This document shows, piece after piece, positions 1-10,691 of a DNA stretch of 64,000 bases. Position numbers and translations under genes: made by a program. Under the pieces are notes generated by a model that was not told the DNA's origin, made no database searches, and worked only from the letters and a program-made list of their open reading frames with translations. Each line of letters starts with the position of its first letter. Position 1 is the first letter of the stretch. Where the stretch lies: the NCBI GenBank assembly GCA_029379385.1, contig CM055606.1, positions 15,091,142 to 15,155,141 on the forward strand. Reading direction: 5' to 3'. Origin of the DNA: Quillaja saponaria (Eukaryota; Streptophyta; Magnoliopsida; Fabales; Quillajaceae).

Positions 1-194
1 GCCAACCTATGGTTGTCACCTGCTAGTCGCTCAATTTCTGTTTCCTGGACAGCAATTTTATTCTCCAATAAATGAGGAGGAATTGACTCCAATGGACGGT
101 GGCCAGCTGCAGGACCTAAGCCTGGAAATGGACCATGCCGCATCATCCCAGGAGCTTGGACAGAGCGCCCTTCAAATTCTGGTGGAACTTTCCT
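1..194 (-). CDS. FLX-like (FLOWERING LOCUS C EXPRESSOR-like) protein, partial exon
   Basis: On the minus strand this exon stays open to base 1 and reads RKVPPEFEGRSVQAPGMMRH, then a Pro/Gly stretch, then LLENKIAVQETEIERLAGDN. A Pro/Gly-rich N-terminus followed by the start of a coiled coil with the ERLAGDNHRL signature is typical of plant FLX/FLX-like proteins, which act with FRIGIDA-type complexes in flowering control; nearest in feel is the FLXL3/FLXL4 type. The exon seems to begin at an acceptor ending CAAG just above base 194. No in-frame ATG lies directly upstream, because a TAA precedes it, so a 5' exon with the start codon must lie further right. The remainder of the coiled coil lies outside the window. 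Family assignment is good; the exact exon edge is inference. Confidence 0.72.
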
Positions 195-3100
195 CTTGAA
201 GCCAATTTCCAGACACTCAATTTGGACTTAAGCAAACATCAATACCCCTCCCCCCGTGCACTTCTTAATCCAGACAGGAGATACACAGCCACAATCTGTG
301 AGTAGTCATTATTATCAGTTAATATACTTTAAAAAAATAAAAAATTGGTATTGTGAACATTATTGCTACTGTGATAGTAATTAATCTTAGGCCAAAGACC
401 AAGTGCTATTATTGGCATTTGGGGTATCCCAAACATTTTGTAAGTACCAAATGTTTAGTGTATCACCTGCTTAGAAGGTTGCATATAAATCAAATTGCAT
501 AAAAAATCTGCTAATACAACCTTCTAGATCTTGTCGCTTCTAAAAGGGGTACATCGGGGATTCCCATTTTTGGACCTCCACCTGCCATCTGCATGATGTT
601 CAATACCACCATTTCAACCAAACAAAGTGCCATACCACATGATAAACATTTCATTTTCTTGCTTATGATAAAGTGGGACTTAGCCAGATGGACAACGTTG
701 ACAGCAACGTTGCTTTTCCGAAGCCCATATACAACATTCTTGTACTGGCCAATATGGATAACCCTCCTCTATGTTTAGTATGGGATATAATGATAGAAGT
801 TAGAACCAGTAAAAGTAGCAAAATATAGGAAAGGAAGGAAGCAAGGAGAAGTCACTTTCTGTGATATGCTGTATTCTATTGCTCATTAATTCATGTACTA
901 AAAGTTACAGGACACTTCACTGCATGGACTACTATTTGAATCCTAAGCAAAAATGTATCATAATCTGATCCTTTTCCCTTTTTAGTTGAACTTTGTATTT
1001 GTATTATACAAACTAACATCTATTTTTCAAAACCAATAGAGGGATGCAGAAATCTCTGAAGAAAGAACAATTGTTGGTAGAGTTTTAGAACAATTGTTGG
1101 AAGAGTTTTCTAGGTACTCACTGACCTGTGGATGTGTTCTTTCCCTCTGTCCTGACAAAATAGGTGAAATTTGAAGCCAACCATTGGGTTAGTTCATGGA
1201 TCACACCCCTACCTCAAGGCATGAAATTGAAGGTTCTTGGACAACCTTGTTCATTATGATGTTGTGATGGATAGATAGGAATTGGACTGCCTGCTACTTT
1301 AGCATATAAGCCTACAATTCTTCATCTCTTTATCTCTTACAATGTAGGACAGACCCAGACGCGGGGCATTGCTGAGATGAAAGCATCCATTTGTTGAAAC
1401 AAATCACTCTTCTTCTTTTTCTTTTCCTTTTTTCTCCCCAATTTTGAGACAATGTGTCTCATTGCTTTGAACTGCACATATTCCTTTGAGGTGCGATGGT
1501 ATTAAGTTTAATAAGGAACAAGTTCTATATCTTAGATTTTCTATCGTCCTACACACGAGTACCCATGTCTTAGATTTTCAACATCTGCATTGCTTAGTGC
1601 TTGACAGAAAACCAAGAATCCAAAAACTCACAAGGGTGACCCTACATTGTGTCTCTTATGTTGTTTTTGGCTAATCCAACAGATGTCAAATACCAATTTT
1701 TCAATAGGGAGAACGCAGTTTCAAGTGAAATCTCTCTAGTTATGCAGTCTTTAAGATTAATCCTTCGTAAAACCCAATTCATTCCAAAAAAAAAAAAACA
1801 AAGCTTATTGCTATGGAACAGAATAACCGAAACTCCATGTACTCAACAATTCAACCTCTCTATGCATAAAAAAGATTAATCTTTTGAATCAAAAAATTTC
1901 AAAACAATAACAGTAAAAGTTAACAATCTCTACGAAAAATATGAAATTCAAGTAATCAGTGTTCAGAAACAACGAGAGAGCAAATAGTACCTCGTTAAGG
2001 GGAAAAAGGGTATTACTCGAATGGAAGAGACAGCTATATATATTCTTTTGCACCCCGCGTTCCCGATGAAGCAGAGGTTGACGACGAAAACTCACGGGCT
2101 AGCCCAATCCCCAGATCACCTGAAAATATTTGGCGTTAGACACGTACAGTCAAGAATGTGCGGATTTTACATTGTTAGTCCGACCCGCTACGCCCGGCCC
2201 TTTTTTTTTTTTTCTAATTTTCTAATAAATTTCAAGCTTTGAGTCAGTATATTTTTACGTCAATTGAAATTAGTTTTGCTACTTACACAAACACAAACAC
2301 AAAAAAAAAAAAAAAATTAATTAGCATAAAAATATCTTTGGAACTAATAGAACGTGGTTCAAATTCAAAAAAAACATTTATAGTAAGATTAGAAAACAAT
2401 TATTCAATGAGTAGCAACTAACATATATTATATAATAAATAATCACAATTTAATGTATATGAAGTTATAAAATGTTGAATAAGATAAATCAAATAAAATA
2501 AATAAGAGTATTTTAAAAAATAAAAATCTTGTTATTATTAAGTTGTAAATCTGTAAAATTGATCGTGTCAATAAAGAATTATGATTACCTATTTTGATTG
2601 ATGATTGATTATTTTTCTCTGGTAAAACTAATTTTATTGTTTTAAAAAAAAAATTTCCCCTCCCATCACCTTCCACCATCAGTCTTCCTCCTGCCATTGC
2701 CGCCTCCACTCCAAACCTTGAAACACTCACCTTCGAAGTCATCCACCCTAAACAACCCAATTGTCCACCAAGCTCTCTTATCCATCTCTGAAATCTATTC
2801 CATAAGCCTTTATTATGGATTTCTTTTGCTCTCAATCTCTCTCAGCAACTTCCCAGCTTAATATCCCATCTTATTGTTTTTTCACTTCCGGTGCGGCCCG
2901 CAATGGAGGAAAAGAAAAAAAAATTGGCATTGACTGGAGCTATTCCTTCTCTTGCCAATAATCCTAGGTGTCTTAAGGCCCAACAATGGAGAAAAAGAAA
3001 ATTCAGTACAGTTGTCTCGTTTGAGGAGAGAGAAAGAGTAATAATAATGAGATATATTATTCATCACTATTAAATGCTATTATATTTAAAATATTCAAAT

Positions 3101-3529
3101 ATTCTCTCTAATAATAAATAATTTTAAAAAATAAAAGATAATTTTTTTTGTTCAATTAGAAGAGTGGATATTGATAAGTTATATCTAGGTATGTTAGGAT
3201 TCCCGTAAATAAATATCAAAATGACTTTATTTCCATGATAATTTTTTTTATCCTAGCTAGATTGAAGAACAATATGTGAAAATTAGTTGCCTTTTCTTTG
3301 GTAATTTGGTTGTGACAGATTTGGAGTGTTGGCTTCCCAAAGAATCAACAATATTCAGTACCTAAAACCAATAATAGATTGATCTAACTATTCAGGTTCA
3401 TATGGACACTTGTCCAAGTGGCCAGTTTTAGCTATGCCAGCCACAAATTTTGGTCCATCAAACATCTCCCCACTTAAATAATTTCCAGTTTCACTTTCCC
3501 AGCCTGCACATTTTTCACTTTCATGTTGT
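195..3529. other. Intergenic region, with probable 5' region of the FLX-like gene
   Basis: No convincing protein gene is seen. The left part should hold the first exon(s) and promoter of the minus-strand FLX-like gene. A candidate start on the minus strand is an ATGGCAG followed by GT near 586-594, but its phase does not join cleanly to the exon ending at 194. A 23-bp unit (AGAACAATTGTTGGTAGAG and on) is tandemly duplicated at 1064-1109. Poly-A and poly-T tracts and AT-rich DNA fill 2170-3530. Short open frames at 2443-2835 (minus) and 2891-3073 resemble no family I know. Confidence 0.5.
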
Positions 3530-3538
3530 TATAAATAG
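3530..3538 (+). promoter_or_regulatory. TATA box of the first Gly/Ser-rich gene
   Basis: TATAAATAG sits about 115 bases upstream of the ATG at 3652. That matches a plant core promoter with a roughly 80-base leader. It is the best TATA match in the gap before this gene. Confidence 0.6.
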
Positions 3539-3651
3539 TTGATTCCCCAACATATGTCCTTGAAGCTCATAGGTCCTATTGGCAGAACATTAATCTGCAT
3601 TCACATTCCTTTACCATTGTTGCTCCTTCCAATTCCATTTGAGAATTAAAT

Positions 3652-4020
3652 ATGGCTGCATTCAGGTCATTGGTAGCTTTTCTTGCTCTGCTGCTTGTTA
3701 TGTCGGCTATCGAATCTGAAAACAGAGTGGCAAGAAAGGATTTGGGTACAGATCTTAGTGGGATGGGAATTGGTGTTGGAGCAGGATTGGGTTTGGGTTT
3801 GGGAGGTGAGAGTGGGTCTGGAGCTGGATCTGGATCCGGGTCGGGATCCGCTTCAGGGTCTAGCTCTTCTGCCTCAAGTTCAGCTTCAAGTTCTGGGTCT
3901 GAAGCAGGTTCATATGCTGGGTCTCGGGCCGGATCAGTGTCAAGAAGAAGCCGAAGACAAGAAGAGGCCATGGTGGTGGCGATTAAGAAAATATGGCAAT
4001 GTGTGTTTAAAAAATATTGA
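3652..4020 (+). CDS. Secreted Gly/Ser-rich protein, copy 1 (C-terminus probably frameshifted)
   Basis: 122 residues. The N-terminal 20 or so form a signal peptide (MAAFRSLVAFLALLLVMSA), followed by the family signature SENRVARKDLG and then a Gly/Ser repeat (GSGSGAGSG type, then SASSSASSS, then AGSYAGSRAGS). Such proteins go to the cell wall or apoplast; no biochemical role is established. A paralogue lies 1.2 kb downstream at 5213 and shares the signal peptide, the RVARKDLG motif and AGSYAGS/AGSRAGS. After AGSRAGS this copy switches abruptly to a basic, non-repetitive tail ending CVFKKY, whereas the paralogue continues with Gly-rich repeats. Read two bases further on, the same DNA gives RRGHGGGD and a stop, a natural Gly-rich ending. 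A one-base loss near 3930-3950 is therefore likely. The start follows a TATA box at 3530 and is the first ATG. Confidence 0.7.
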   Translation: MAAFRSLVAFLALLLVMSAIESENRVARKDLGTDLSGMGIGVGAGLGLGLGGESGSGAGSGSGSGSASGSSSSASSSASSSGSEAGSYAGSRAGSVSRRSRRQEEAMVVAIKKIWQCVFKKY

Positions 4021-5212
4021 GATAATTACTCTTTATCATTTTTGTGCTATAAATACAATTAAGATCTTGGTGGTCATAAAGGTTTGTTCTAAAATAACTC
4101 GAACATATTTAGTTACTAAATAAATAAATAAAAAATGATGAACTAATATGAATTCTTTGTTGAATTTAAATCAATTTAATAATAATAATAATAATAATAG
4201 AAGAGCAACTTTAATTTTTCACAAGTAAAATCATGTAAACTTATTAATTCAATTTACTCACAGATTAGCCCATTGCATATATATATTTTTTTTTTCCTAA
4301 TCTTGTTCATCTCTAAAATCTAATAGAATTTAAAGACTCTCAAATTCATATATCGTATGAGAGAAAAATCCATCACTGCAAGAAGATACAAACCGTTGCA
4401 GTAAATACTTACTGAATAGTTTACTAGAAATTTTGAATCGTTTGTATAACTCAACATTCTTTTCTCGTGTCTCAAGTCAACACATCTTGAGATCATATGA
4501 CTCACCTCGAATCAAATTCGATTTTAACATATAACTTATAAAAAATTTCTCTATGCATCTAGAAGTTGTTAAATTGAGATTTGACCGGATTGAAAACATC
4601 GATTTAAGGGATGAAACTTTGTATCCTTATAACGTCAAGTTTTATATTCTACATAAAACTCAGCCTTTATGAATCATTAAGTAAAAATAATTAAATTTAG
4701 TGCTAAAGATAAAGCTTTTGACAAGATGAATACTTAACCTAACTTAGTTCTTGAATTTTCTAGTATCTTCTTCTTGTACCAGTTTAAATTATATATGTCA
4801 TATGCATCATTTCAACACGTTTCAGAAGAAATAGATAATACATATTTTCAACTTTTAGACAGTGTCAAACAGACTAGATCCACTACAAAAATGTGAGTGG
4901 TAGAAGTCGATGTACAATGTATATCCATATATATAGCTAGGTCGGCACCACAAAGAATTTCCACTCAGAACTTTCAGCTTTTCTAGCCCACAAACTTTGT
5001 TCAACTTGGATTTTAAAAACTGCCCACATCATGTTTTCCAAATTGCAAAGCCAAGCACCTATTCACTCCACTTATCAATTCCTAGTGCCACAGTATGCAA
5101 GCTTGCCAACCCAAGCATTCTCAACTATTAATAGTTCTCTCCCTCTGGGCATTCCCTCAACAAAACCTCCAATACAATTATAACTTGTTAAAAAAATCAA
5201 ACACCTGGCCAT
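4021..5212. other. Intergenic spacer between the two Gly-rich genes
   Basis: AT-rich with no gene seen. It holds an (AAT)n microsatellite at about 4178-4199 and a likely TATA element (TATATATAG) near 4928-4936, about 280 bases upstream of the second gene. Pyrimidine-rich leader-like sequence follows up to the ATG at 5213. Confidence 0.5.
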
Positions 5213-5665
5213 ATGGCTGCTGTCAATAGTAGTTTAGCTCTTGTAGCTTTGCTTGTTGCAACCTGTGCTCTGTTATCTGAAAGCAGAGTGGCAAGAAAGG
5301 ACCTGGGATTGGACCTGGGTGGACTTGGAATTGGGGTAGGTGTTGGGATAGGCATTGGACTAGGAGGTAGTGGGAGTGGTGCAGGGTCTGGTTCAGGTTC
5401 TGGACCTGGGTCTGGTTCAAGTTCACATTCATCATCTGGGTCTAGTTCTGGTTCTGGCTCTTCAGGAGCAGGTTCATATGCAGGCTCTCATGCCGGTTCT
5501 AGGGCCGGGTCAGGATCAGGTGGGAACCAAGGAAGAGGATCAGGTTCTGGACGCGGTGAAGGGTATGGTGAGGGCTCTGGCAGAGGAGGTGGCTACGGGG
5601 AAGGTTCGGGTCATGGTGAAGGCCGTGGATATGGATCAGGATCTGGAAATGGCAATGGAAAATGA
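5213..5665 (+). CDS. Secreted Gly/Ser-rich protein, copy 2
   Basis: 150 residues, intact. Signal peptide at residues 1-24 (MAAVNSSLALVALLVATCALL), then SESRVARKDLGLDLGG, an unusual Gly/Ile/Val stretch (GLGIGVGVGIGIGLGG), a long GSGSG/SSS repeat, AGSYAGSHAGSRAGS, and a distal Gly-rich tail with recurring GEGYGEGSGRGGGYGEGSG units rich in Arg, Tyr and His. This architecture fits plant glycine-rich proteins of the At4g30450/At4g30460 type (recalled, not checked), which in Arabidopsis also lie beside a UDP-glucuronate epimerase gene. The protein is probably extracellular. It is a tandem duplicate of the gene at 3652 and the better preserved copy. The ATG is the only start that yields the signal peptide. 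Confidence 0.78.
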   Translation: MAAVNSSLALVALLVATCALLSESRVARKDLGLDLGGLGIGVGVGIGIGLGGSGSGAGSGSGSGPGSGSSSHSSSGSSSGSGSSGAGSYAGSHAGSRAGSGSGGNQGRGSGSGRGEGYGEGSGRGGGYGEGSGHGEGRGYGSGSGNGNGK

Positions 5666-6247
5666 AATGAGGTCATTATCAGTTAAATTTCAAACAAAAA
5701 CTAAATTCACTATTTTTAAACCGAGTGTGAATAAATTGATGGTGAATCATGTACTATTTATGTTGTTTCTGTTTCTGTTGTCCTAGCATGTACAATATAA
5801 GATCTTCCTAGTACTCCATGCATACTCTACCTATATGCTTCAGCTTGTATGAATAACATTACTAAAAAAAGTTCAAATATCAAGGACTTGTTATATAAAT
5901 TGCTTTTTTTAGGTTAAAGAATTGCTACCTCAAGTTCAAAACAACAAATTTAGCAAGGAACAAAAGCTGAGAGATGTGATATTCACAAGTCAGTAAAAGC
6001 TGTATGTACTGATTATGGGATATCTGTGGAGAAGATTCCGGCGCCATCATCAGCAAACCTGCTTTTATATATTTTGAGTGCGACACAAGGCTCTATAATT
6101 AGTGGAGCGCGTGATATTATAACACCATCTTTTTCATATTGGCACTTCCTTTTGCCATATATAATCAATCACGCAAAGAAATTAATTAACTTAATTTGGC
6201 AAAAATAAAAATAAAAATAGTATTACACAAATGATTGTGATTAAAAA

Positions 6248-6317
6248 AACCATTGGCTCAGTTGGTAAGACATCCCTTTCATGAATCTTGTCAAGATCAA
6301 CTCCTTATATAGTCCCT

Positions 6318-6351
<34 letters not shown>
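6248..6351 (+). repeat. tRNA-derived SINE head with (TA)n tail
   Basis: TGGCTCAGTTGG at 6254 fits the RNA polymerase III A box, and GATCAACTCC at 6295 fits the B box (GWTCRANNC), about 30 bases apart. A pure TA run of about 15 units follows at 6320-6351. No cloverleaf can be drawn, so it is a tRNA-related repeat and not a tRNA gene. Target-site duplications were not found. Confidence 0.45.
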
Positions 6352-6355
<4 letters not shown>

Positions 6356-6627
6356 GCCCAACTCACACGTAGATAGGGACGAATCTAGGATTTTGGACAG
6401 ATGAGGGCATCGATATTAATAAAAAAATTATTGTGATTTTTTAAAATAACATAGTTATTGAAAGTATATACTTGAAGAACATATCATAACAATATCAACA
6501 TAATAACAAAAAATCATGATCATATATGAAGTGAGAAATCTTTTATAATTATTCTCAACGTACTCTTATAGTTTGAAAATATAATAAAAATAAAATACAA
6601 AATTTATTATTAATGCTACCAAATATG

Positions 6628-6995
6628 TCATTTTCAATATAAGTTACCAAGCAATCATTCATTTCCAAGAATCTCCTATTCGATTTTGTAGTCAGTTCTT
6701 TATGACCTTTATAGTAGAAAATGCCATTTCAATTGATAAAATAGCACTTGGCAATATCAAAACAATATACCAATGGATACTATATGTGTTTCTTTGTCTT
6801 AATCAATTTTTCAGAGAGATCTATAATCCCTTTAAATTCTAAAAATATACCACCAAGTTTCATATCAATAATGTAAATGTCAAGTTGATTGTCAAGAAGA
6901 AGGAGATTCATAACGAAAACTCGGATGGATAAATGAGCAAGGCGAACCAACTTTTCTTTATCAAAAGCGACAAATGAATCATTAGGTCAAGACTT
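6628..6995 (-). pseudogene. hAT transposase fossil, C-terminal (dimerisation) region
   Basis: Minus-strand translation, allowing stops and frame changes, gives FVAFDKEKLVRLA, then LDNQLDIYI, then GIIDLSEKLIKTKKH, then EMAFSTIKVIKN followed by LQNRIGD and NDCLVTYIEND. This order matches the conserved C-terminus of plant hAT transposases of the zinc-finger-MYM/DUF4371 type (FDKEKLIRLA ... ERAFSAMKIIKNRLRNRMGD ... LVTYIEKD, as I recall the family). Several stop codons and at least one frame change make it non-functional. No N-terminal zinc finger or catalytic part was found. It is an old immobile remnant. Confidence 0.8.
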
Positions 6996-7907
6996 GACAC
7001 AAAAAGAAGTAACTTTGTGATGCAATCCAAGTTCTTGTAGATAAATAAATAACGGTAATAGTAGTGTTAGGAGTTGAATGGAGCATTTGTAGATTAGTTG
7101 GGAACATGGGTATCTCTGTAATTTGACATTTCAGTTTTGGTCTAAAATCTTTTTAGACAGAACTTGGGTTCATTTGAATGTTAGGGGCGCTTGTCTATTG
7201 TTAGCTAGCTTGTAGGGTTTTGGTCCTTTTGGCAGAAGAGATACGTGGCTTGGAAGGGGTTAGGTAAAAAGCATGTTGACTCTTGAGGCCTACAGCTCAT
7301 CCAGAACATCTCATGTGGGAATTCATTTTTGGTTAGTTTTTGATTTTAGAGAGTTGCTGCTACTTAATTCCCCAGCTGGGTTTCTAAGCATTAGAGGTTA
7401 CGGTTTTGGAGAGTCAACCCAACAGTGCCTTCCAAACCCAAGGTTGTTGTATTCTTGAACCAGATGACCCCTTCTTGATCACCACCAAATCTAATACTGA
7501 TTCAAGTCTTGTTTCAGTTAAGGTATTCTCCATGATCTATTAGTTTCCATTGGTAGAGCCTCAGAGACAATGATGGTTATTGTATAATGTCAAAACTCTG
7601 TGCTTAAACTACTAAGATGTTGTAATAGCACCTAGTATATAGGTACCGGTTACTTAGTTACTAAGTGGTTATAATTGCTGGAAGTATTTCTGTATCTTGT
7701 CTTGAATCTGGTATTAATTTATACTAGATTGAATCACTGTGTGTTTACAATCAAAACGATTGTTCAGTTCTAGTTGCATAAATATCAATCATCGTGTAGA
7801 ATATTTCAACCTATAATAATGATGTATGTTTATCATTTGTTGAGCATTACGCATGCCATGGTCGTATTCTAGTTACAAACATATCATTCATATTATGAAG
7901 GATTTTT

Positions 7908-8088
7908 CTAACGAGTGTCTAAAGAGTATTTATTAAACTACAATAAATATAGTCATTTGAAATTTAAACTTTCTACAAGTAATAATTTATGTAATAAATA
8001 ACATTGAAATCATGATCAACTACCGTAATAAATGTTATAAACTTTCTATTTATAGAAGCTTAACAAATACCATTTGGACACCTGTTAG
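7908..8088. mobile_element. MITE, copy 1 (about 181 bp, terminal inverted repeats)
   Basis: The left end reads CTAACGAGTGTCTAAAG and the reverse complement of the right end reads CTAACAGGTGTCCAAATGG. The inverted similarity extends about 31 bases into the element. The interior is AT-rich and non-coding. The same interior is found inverted at 17326-17482. A clear target-site duplication was not identified, so the superfamily is open. Confidence 0.65.
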
Positions 8089-8595
8089 ATAAATCCTATT
8101 ATGAATAGCCACATAGTATTTATCACTAAATAAAGATAACTATGTAAATTGATTAGAATAGAAAGATTATTTAACTGCTAATTAAATAGAAAATATTGTT
8201 TGTGTTAACAAAAGGTACTCTTGTTGTTCAAAAAAATTATTAAATTGACATGACACAATCAAAAAGTCTTAGTAAGAGAATTTTAACTATTAATTATATG
8301 GGAGTACTGAGACAATTAAAAAATTTGGGGTGAAAATTGCACTTTGATATCCCCTTAAATTAACTAGTCTTGTGATTTTATTTCTTTGTGTTTTTATCTG
8401 AGAAAAATCAATTTTGAATACTACTAGCATAGCCCAACCCATCAAAATATCTGAATCCATTTCTCAGCCCAATTGTAAGAATAATATGCCACCAAAAGAA
8501 AACAATAACGAAAATGAAAGATGACTTAAAGCTATAGAACTTCAAACTTACATCACTTCAATTTACATTGATTTGAATAAGATACACTTAGTTTT

Positions 8596-8771
8596 TTAAC
8601 GGGGCCCTTACCCCACTTATTAAAAAATAATTTTTTTTGAATTTTTACTAAAAGTAATAACTCATTAATTACATATTATTTAAATTGATGTCAATGTCAA
8701 TAATTATAATAAATATTACAAAAATTATATATATTATCTTAACAAATATTCTAATTAAGCGTGCTTGTTAG
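8596..8771. mobile_element. MITE, diverged copy of the same family
   Basis: The right end (CTTAACAAATATTC ... CTTGTTAG) matches the right terminal repeat of the element at 7908-8088. The interior shares AGTAATAA and AATAAATATTACA-like blocks in the same order. The left end (TTAACGGGGCCC) matches only loosely. This is an older copy, and the boundaries are approximate. Confidence 0.45.
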
Positions 8772-10691
8772 AAAAACTCTCCTCTGCAACGTATGGGGTC
8801 ATTTTGTTCAAAAGATATTAGTTACTGTCTCCTAATTTGATTAAAAAAATATTAGGTTTTAATGTTTAAGAAATCCTTGTTCTCAAGCGAAGTAGCAATT
8901 TGACCCAACAACACTTTAAAATATTTCTTATATATGAAGTCCAAGATTTGACTCATACGAAAACACATGTTAACTATATTACAATAAATAGTAAAATAAA
9001 TTATATATATGTTAATGACTAAAGATTGTTTTTAGAAAGAAAACCCTAATTTTATTGTTGCTGTGAAATAAGAAGAAACATTGTGACAACAATTGTAATA
9101 TTACATAATTATTTTTTAATAGAAATATCATAAAAAAAGTTATACTTTTTTTTCTGCGTGTACAAGAAGACATCAGTCCAATAACTTAAAATTAAGTACA
9201 CCTAAAAAAAATAAATTAATCATGGACAAGAATGAGCTTGATGCATCTTAGGAGTAAAGAAAGTCCATCACTACAATGTTTTCATATTTATCTTCTGAAA
9301 AATAAATAAATAAAAAAGCTTGCTTTGCTAACTAAAAAGGAATTTAATTAAGAAAATGAAATTCTACAATAAATAAATGTAGAAGACCCATCATAGAAAG
9401 CTCCACGAGGCGATCAAGTAAAGCATATAATTGGAGACACCTACATACATATTACACACTGATCATGTTCCCATTATCTTTATTTCTTTCATTGTGTGGG
9501 CCCATTACCTCCTTTTTACCTATAAGCTAGAGAGAGAGATATGTTTTGTTTGTCTAGTGAACAGTTCGGATTAATTTATGAACGATTTATTTATTAATGA
9601 ATTCTTTCGAACTCGAGTTTAGTAAGTCAATAAAAAGAATCGATCTTAAAAAAAATAAAATAGGTATCAGTCAGTCAAAAAAAGTGTGAAAAATAATATA
9701 TATTAAAAAAATCTAGAAGAAAAAAAAGTGGCATTACCGGGCTGACGATCAATTGGAACAGGAGCACCACCCATTTCCACAAATTCTCAAACGGGAAAAA
9801 AGACCAAAAAGCGATTCCACCGGCTACGCGGAGTGTACCGGGTTATCCATTTTTAGTCTCCTTTTTTCAACTACTCCCAACTCCTTTTAAAGTCATGACC
9901 GGTTCTTCCGGTGGTAGGTAGTACTTAAATTATTTCCTATTTAGTCAAGGACATTCTTAATAATTTATTTTTTAAAATTAATTTAATAAAAATCACTTTT
10001 ATTCCTTCTCACCAATAATAAAATCTCATATACAATGTAGCCAGACACCCAATAGAAAATACCTTACACCTTCCTCAAAAAAACTGCCATTAATACTGAA
10101 TACACTGTATGCAAATATTTGAAATTCTCTTCATACAAATGAATTACTGGCAGTCTTTTTTTTGATAAGAAAATTACTGGCTGTCTATTAGTGCAGAAAA
10201 CCTCACTTTTTTATGTACAATCTGTATGATAATTTCCAATTTAAAAAGCCCCCAATCATCACTTACACCTAAAATACAACATTGCCCCAAATGTAATAAA
10301 AAAAATTCTATTTTTATTTATTTATTTATTAATTATCTCTTTCTCGGTTTCCAGTCTGGCCCTCCGTTAACGCGTTCGTTCACACGTATTGTTGATTTGA
10401 TTAGTTGTCGCTTCTTTGTGGGTGACCATTATATATTCTCTGGCTTTCCTTCTCTGTAATGGCAGGTGCAGGAAAATTAATCCCAGATTTGTTTTCTCTG
10501 CATCTGTAATTTTCTTACTTACAAATCAACCCAACCCATCTTTCATCCTTGTCTTTCTTTCTCCCATAAACAATTTCATTTTTCTCAGACAAGGAAACAA
10601 TTATAATATTCACTTTTCTGAATACCGAGGAATTTTTTTAAAAAAGAATTTCAAGAAGTATATCATTTTCATTGAGTAAAATCAAGAAGGA

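Larger units (their letters stand above)
5666..10691. other. Transposon-rich intergenic region
   Basis: Five kilobases without a host gene. Recognisable pieces, listed separately, are a tRNA-derived SINE head with a (TA)n tail, an hAT transposase fossil and two MITE copies. A stretch at about 7050-7800 is less AT-rich than its surroundings and begins TGTTAGGAGTTG; it may be a solo LTR, but no matching repeat or target duplication could be fixed. From about 10330 the DNA becomes pyrimidine-rich and is probably promoter and 5' leader of the epimerase gene. Confidence 0.5.

Noticed and set aside
2443..2835. 130-codon minus-strand open frame with a Trp/Gly-rich start
   Set aside because: No family resemblance, mixed composition, and the tail is Phe/Ile/Leu from AT-rich DNA; no splice or promoter support.
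3576..3971. 131-codon minus-strand frame rich in PDPDPDPAP
   Set aside because: Antisense shadow of the Gly/Ser repeat on the plus strand.
5370..5786. 138-codon frame overlapping Gly-rich copy 2
   Set aside because: Frame-shifted shadow of the repeat; no signal peptide; the real gene has the family signature.
7064..7745. Possible solo LTR starting TGTTAGGAGTTG
   Set aside because: No second LTR, no clear CA end or 5-base target duplication, no primer-binding site seen.
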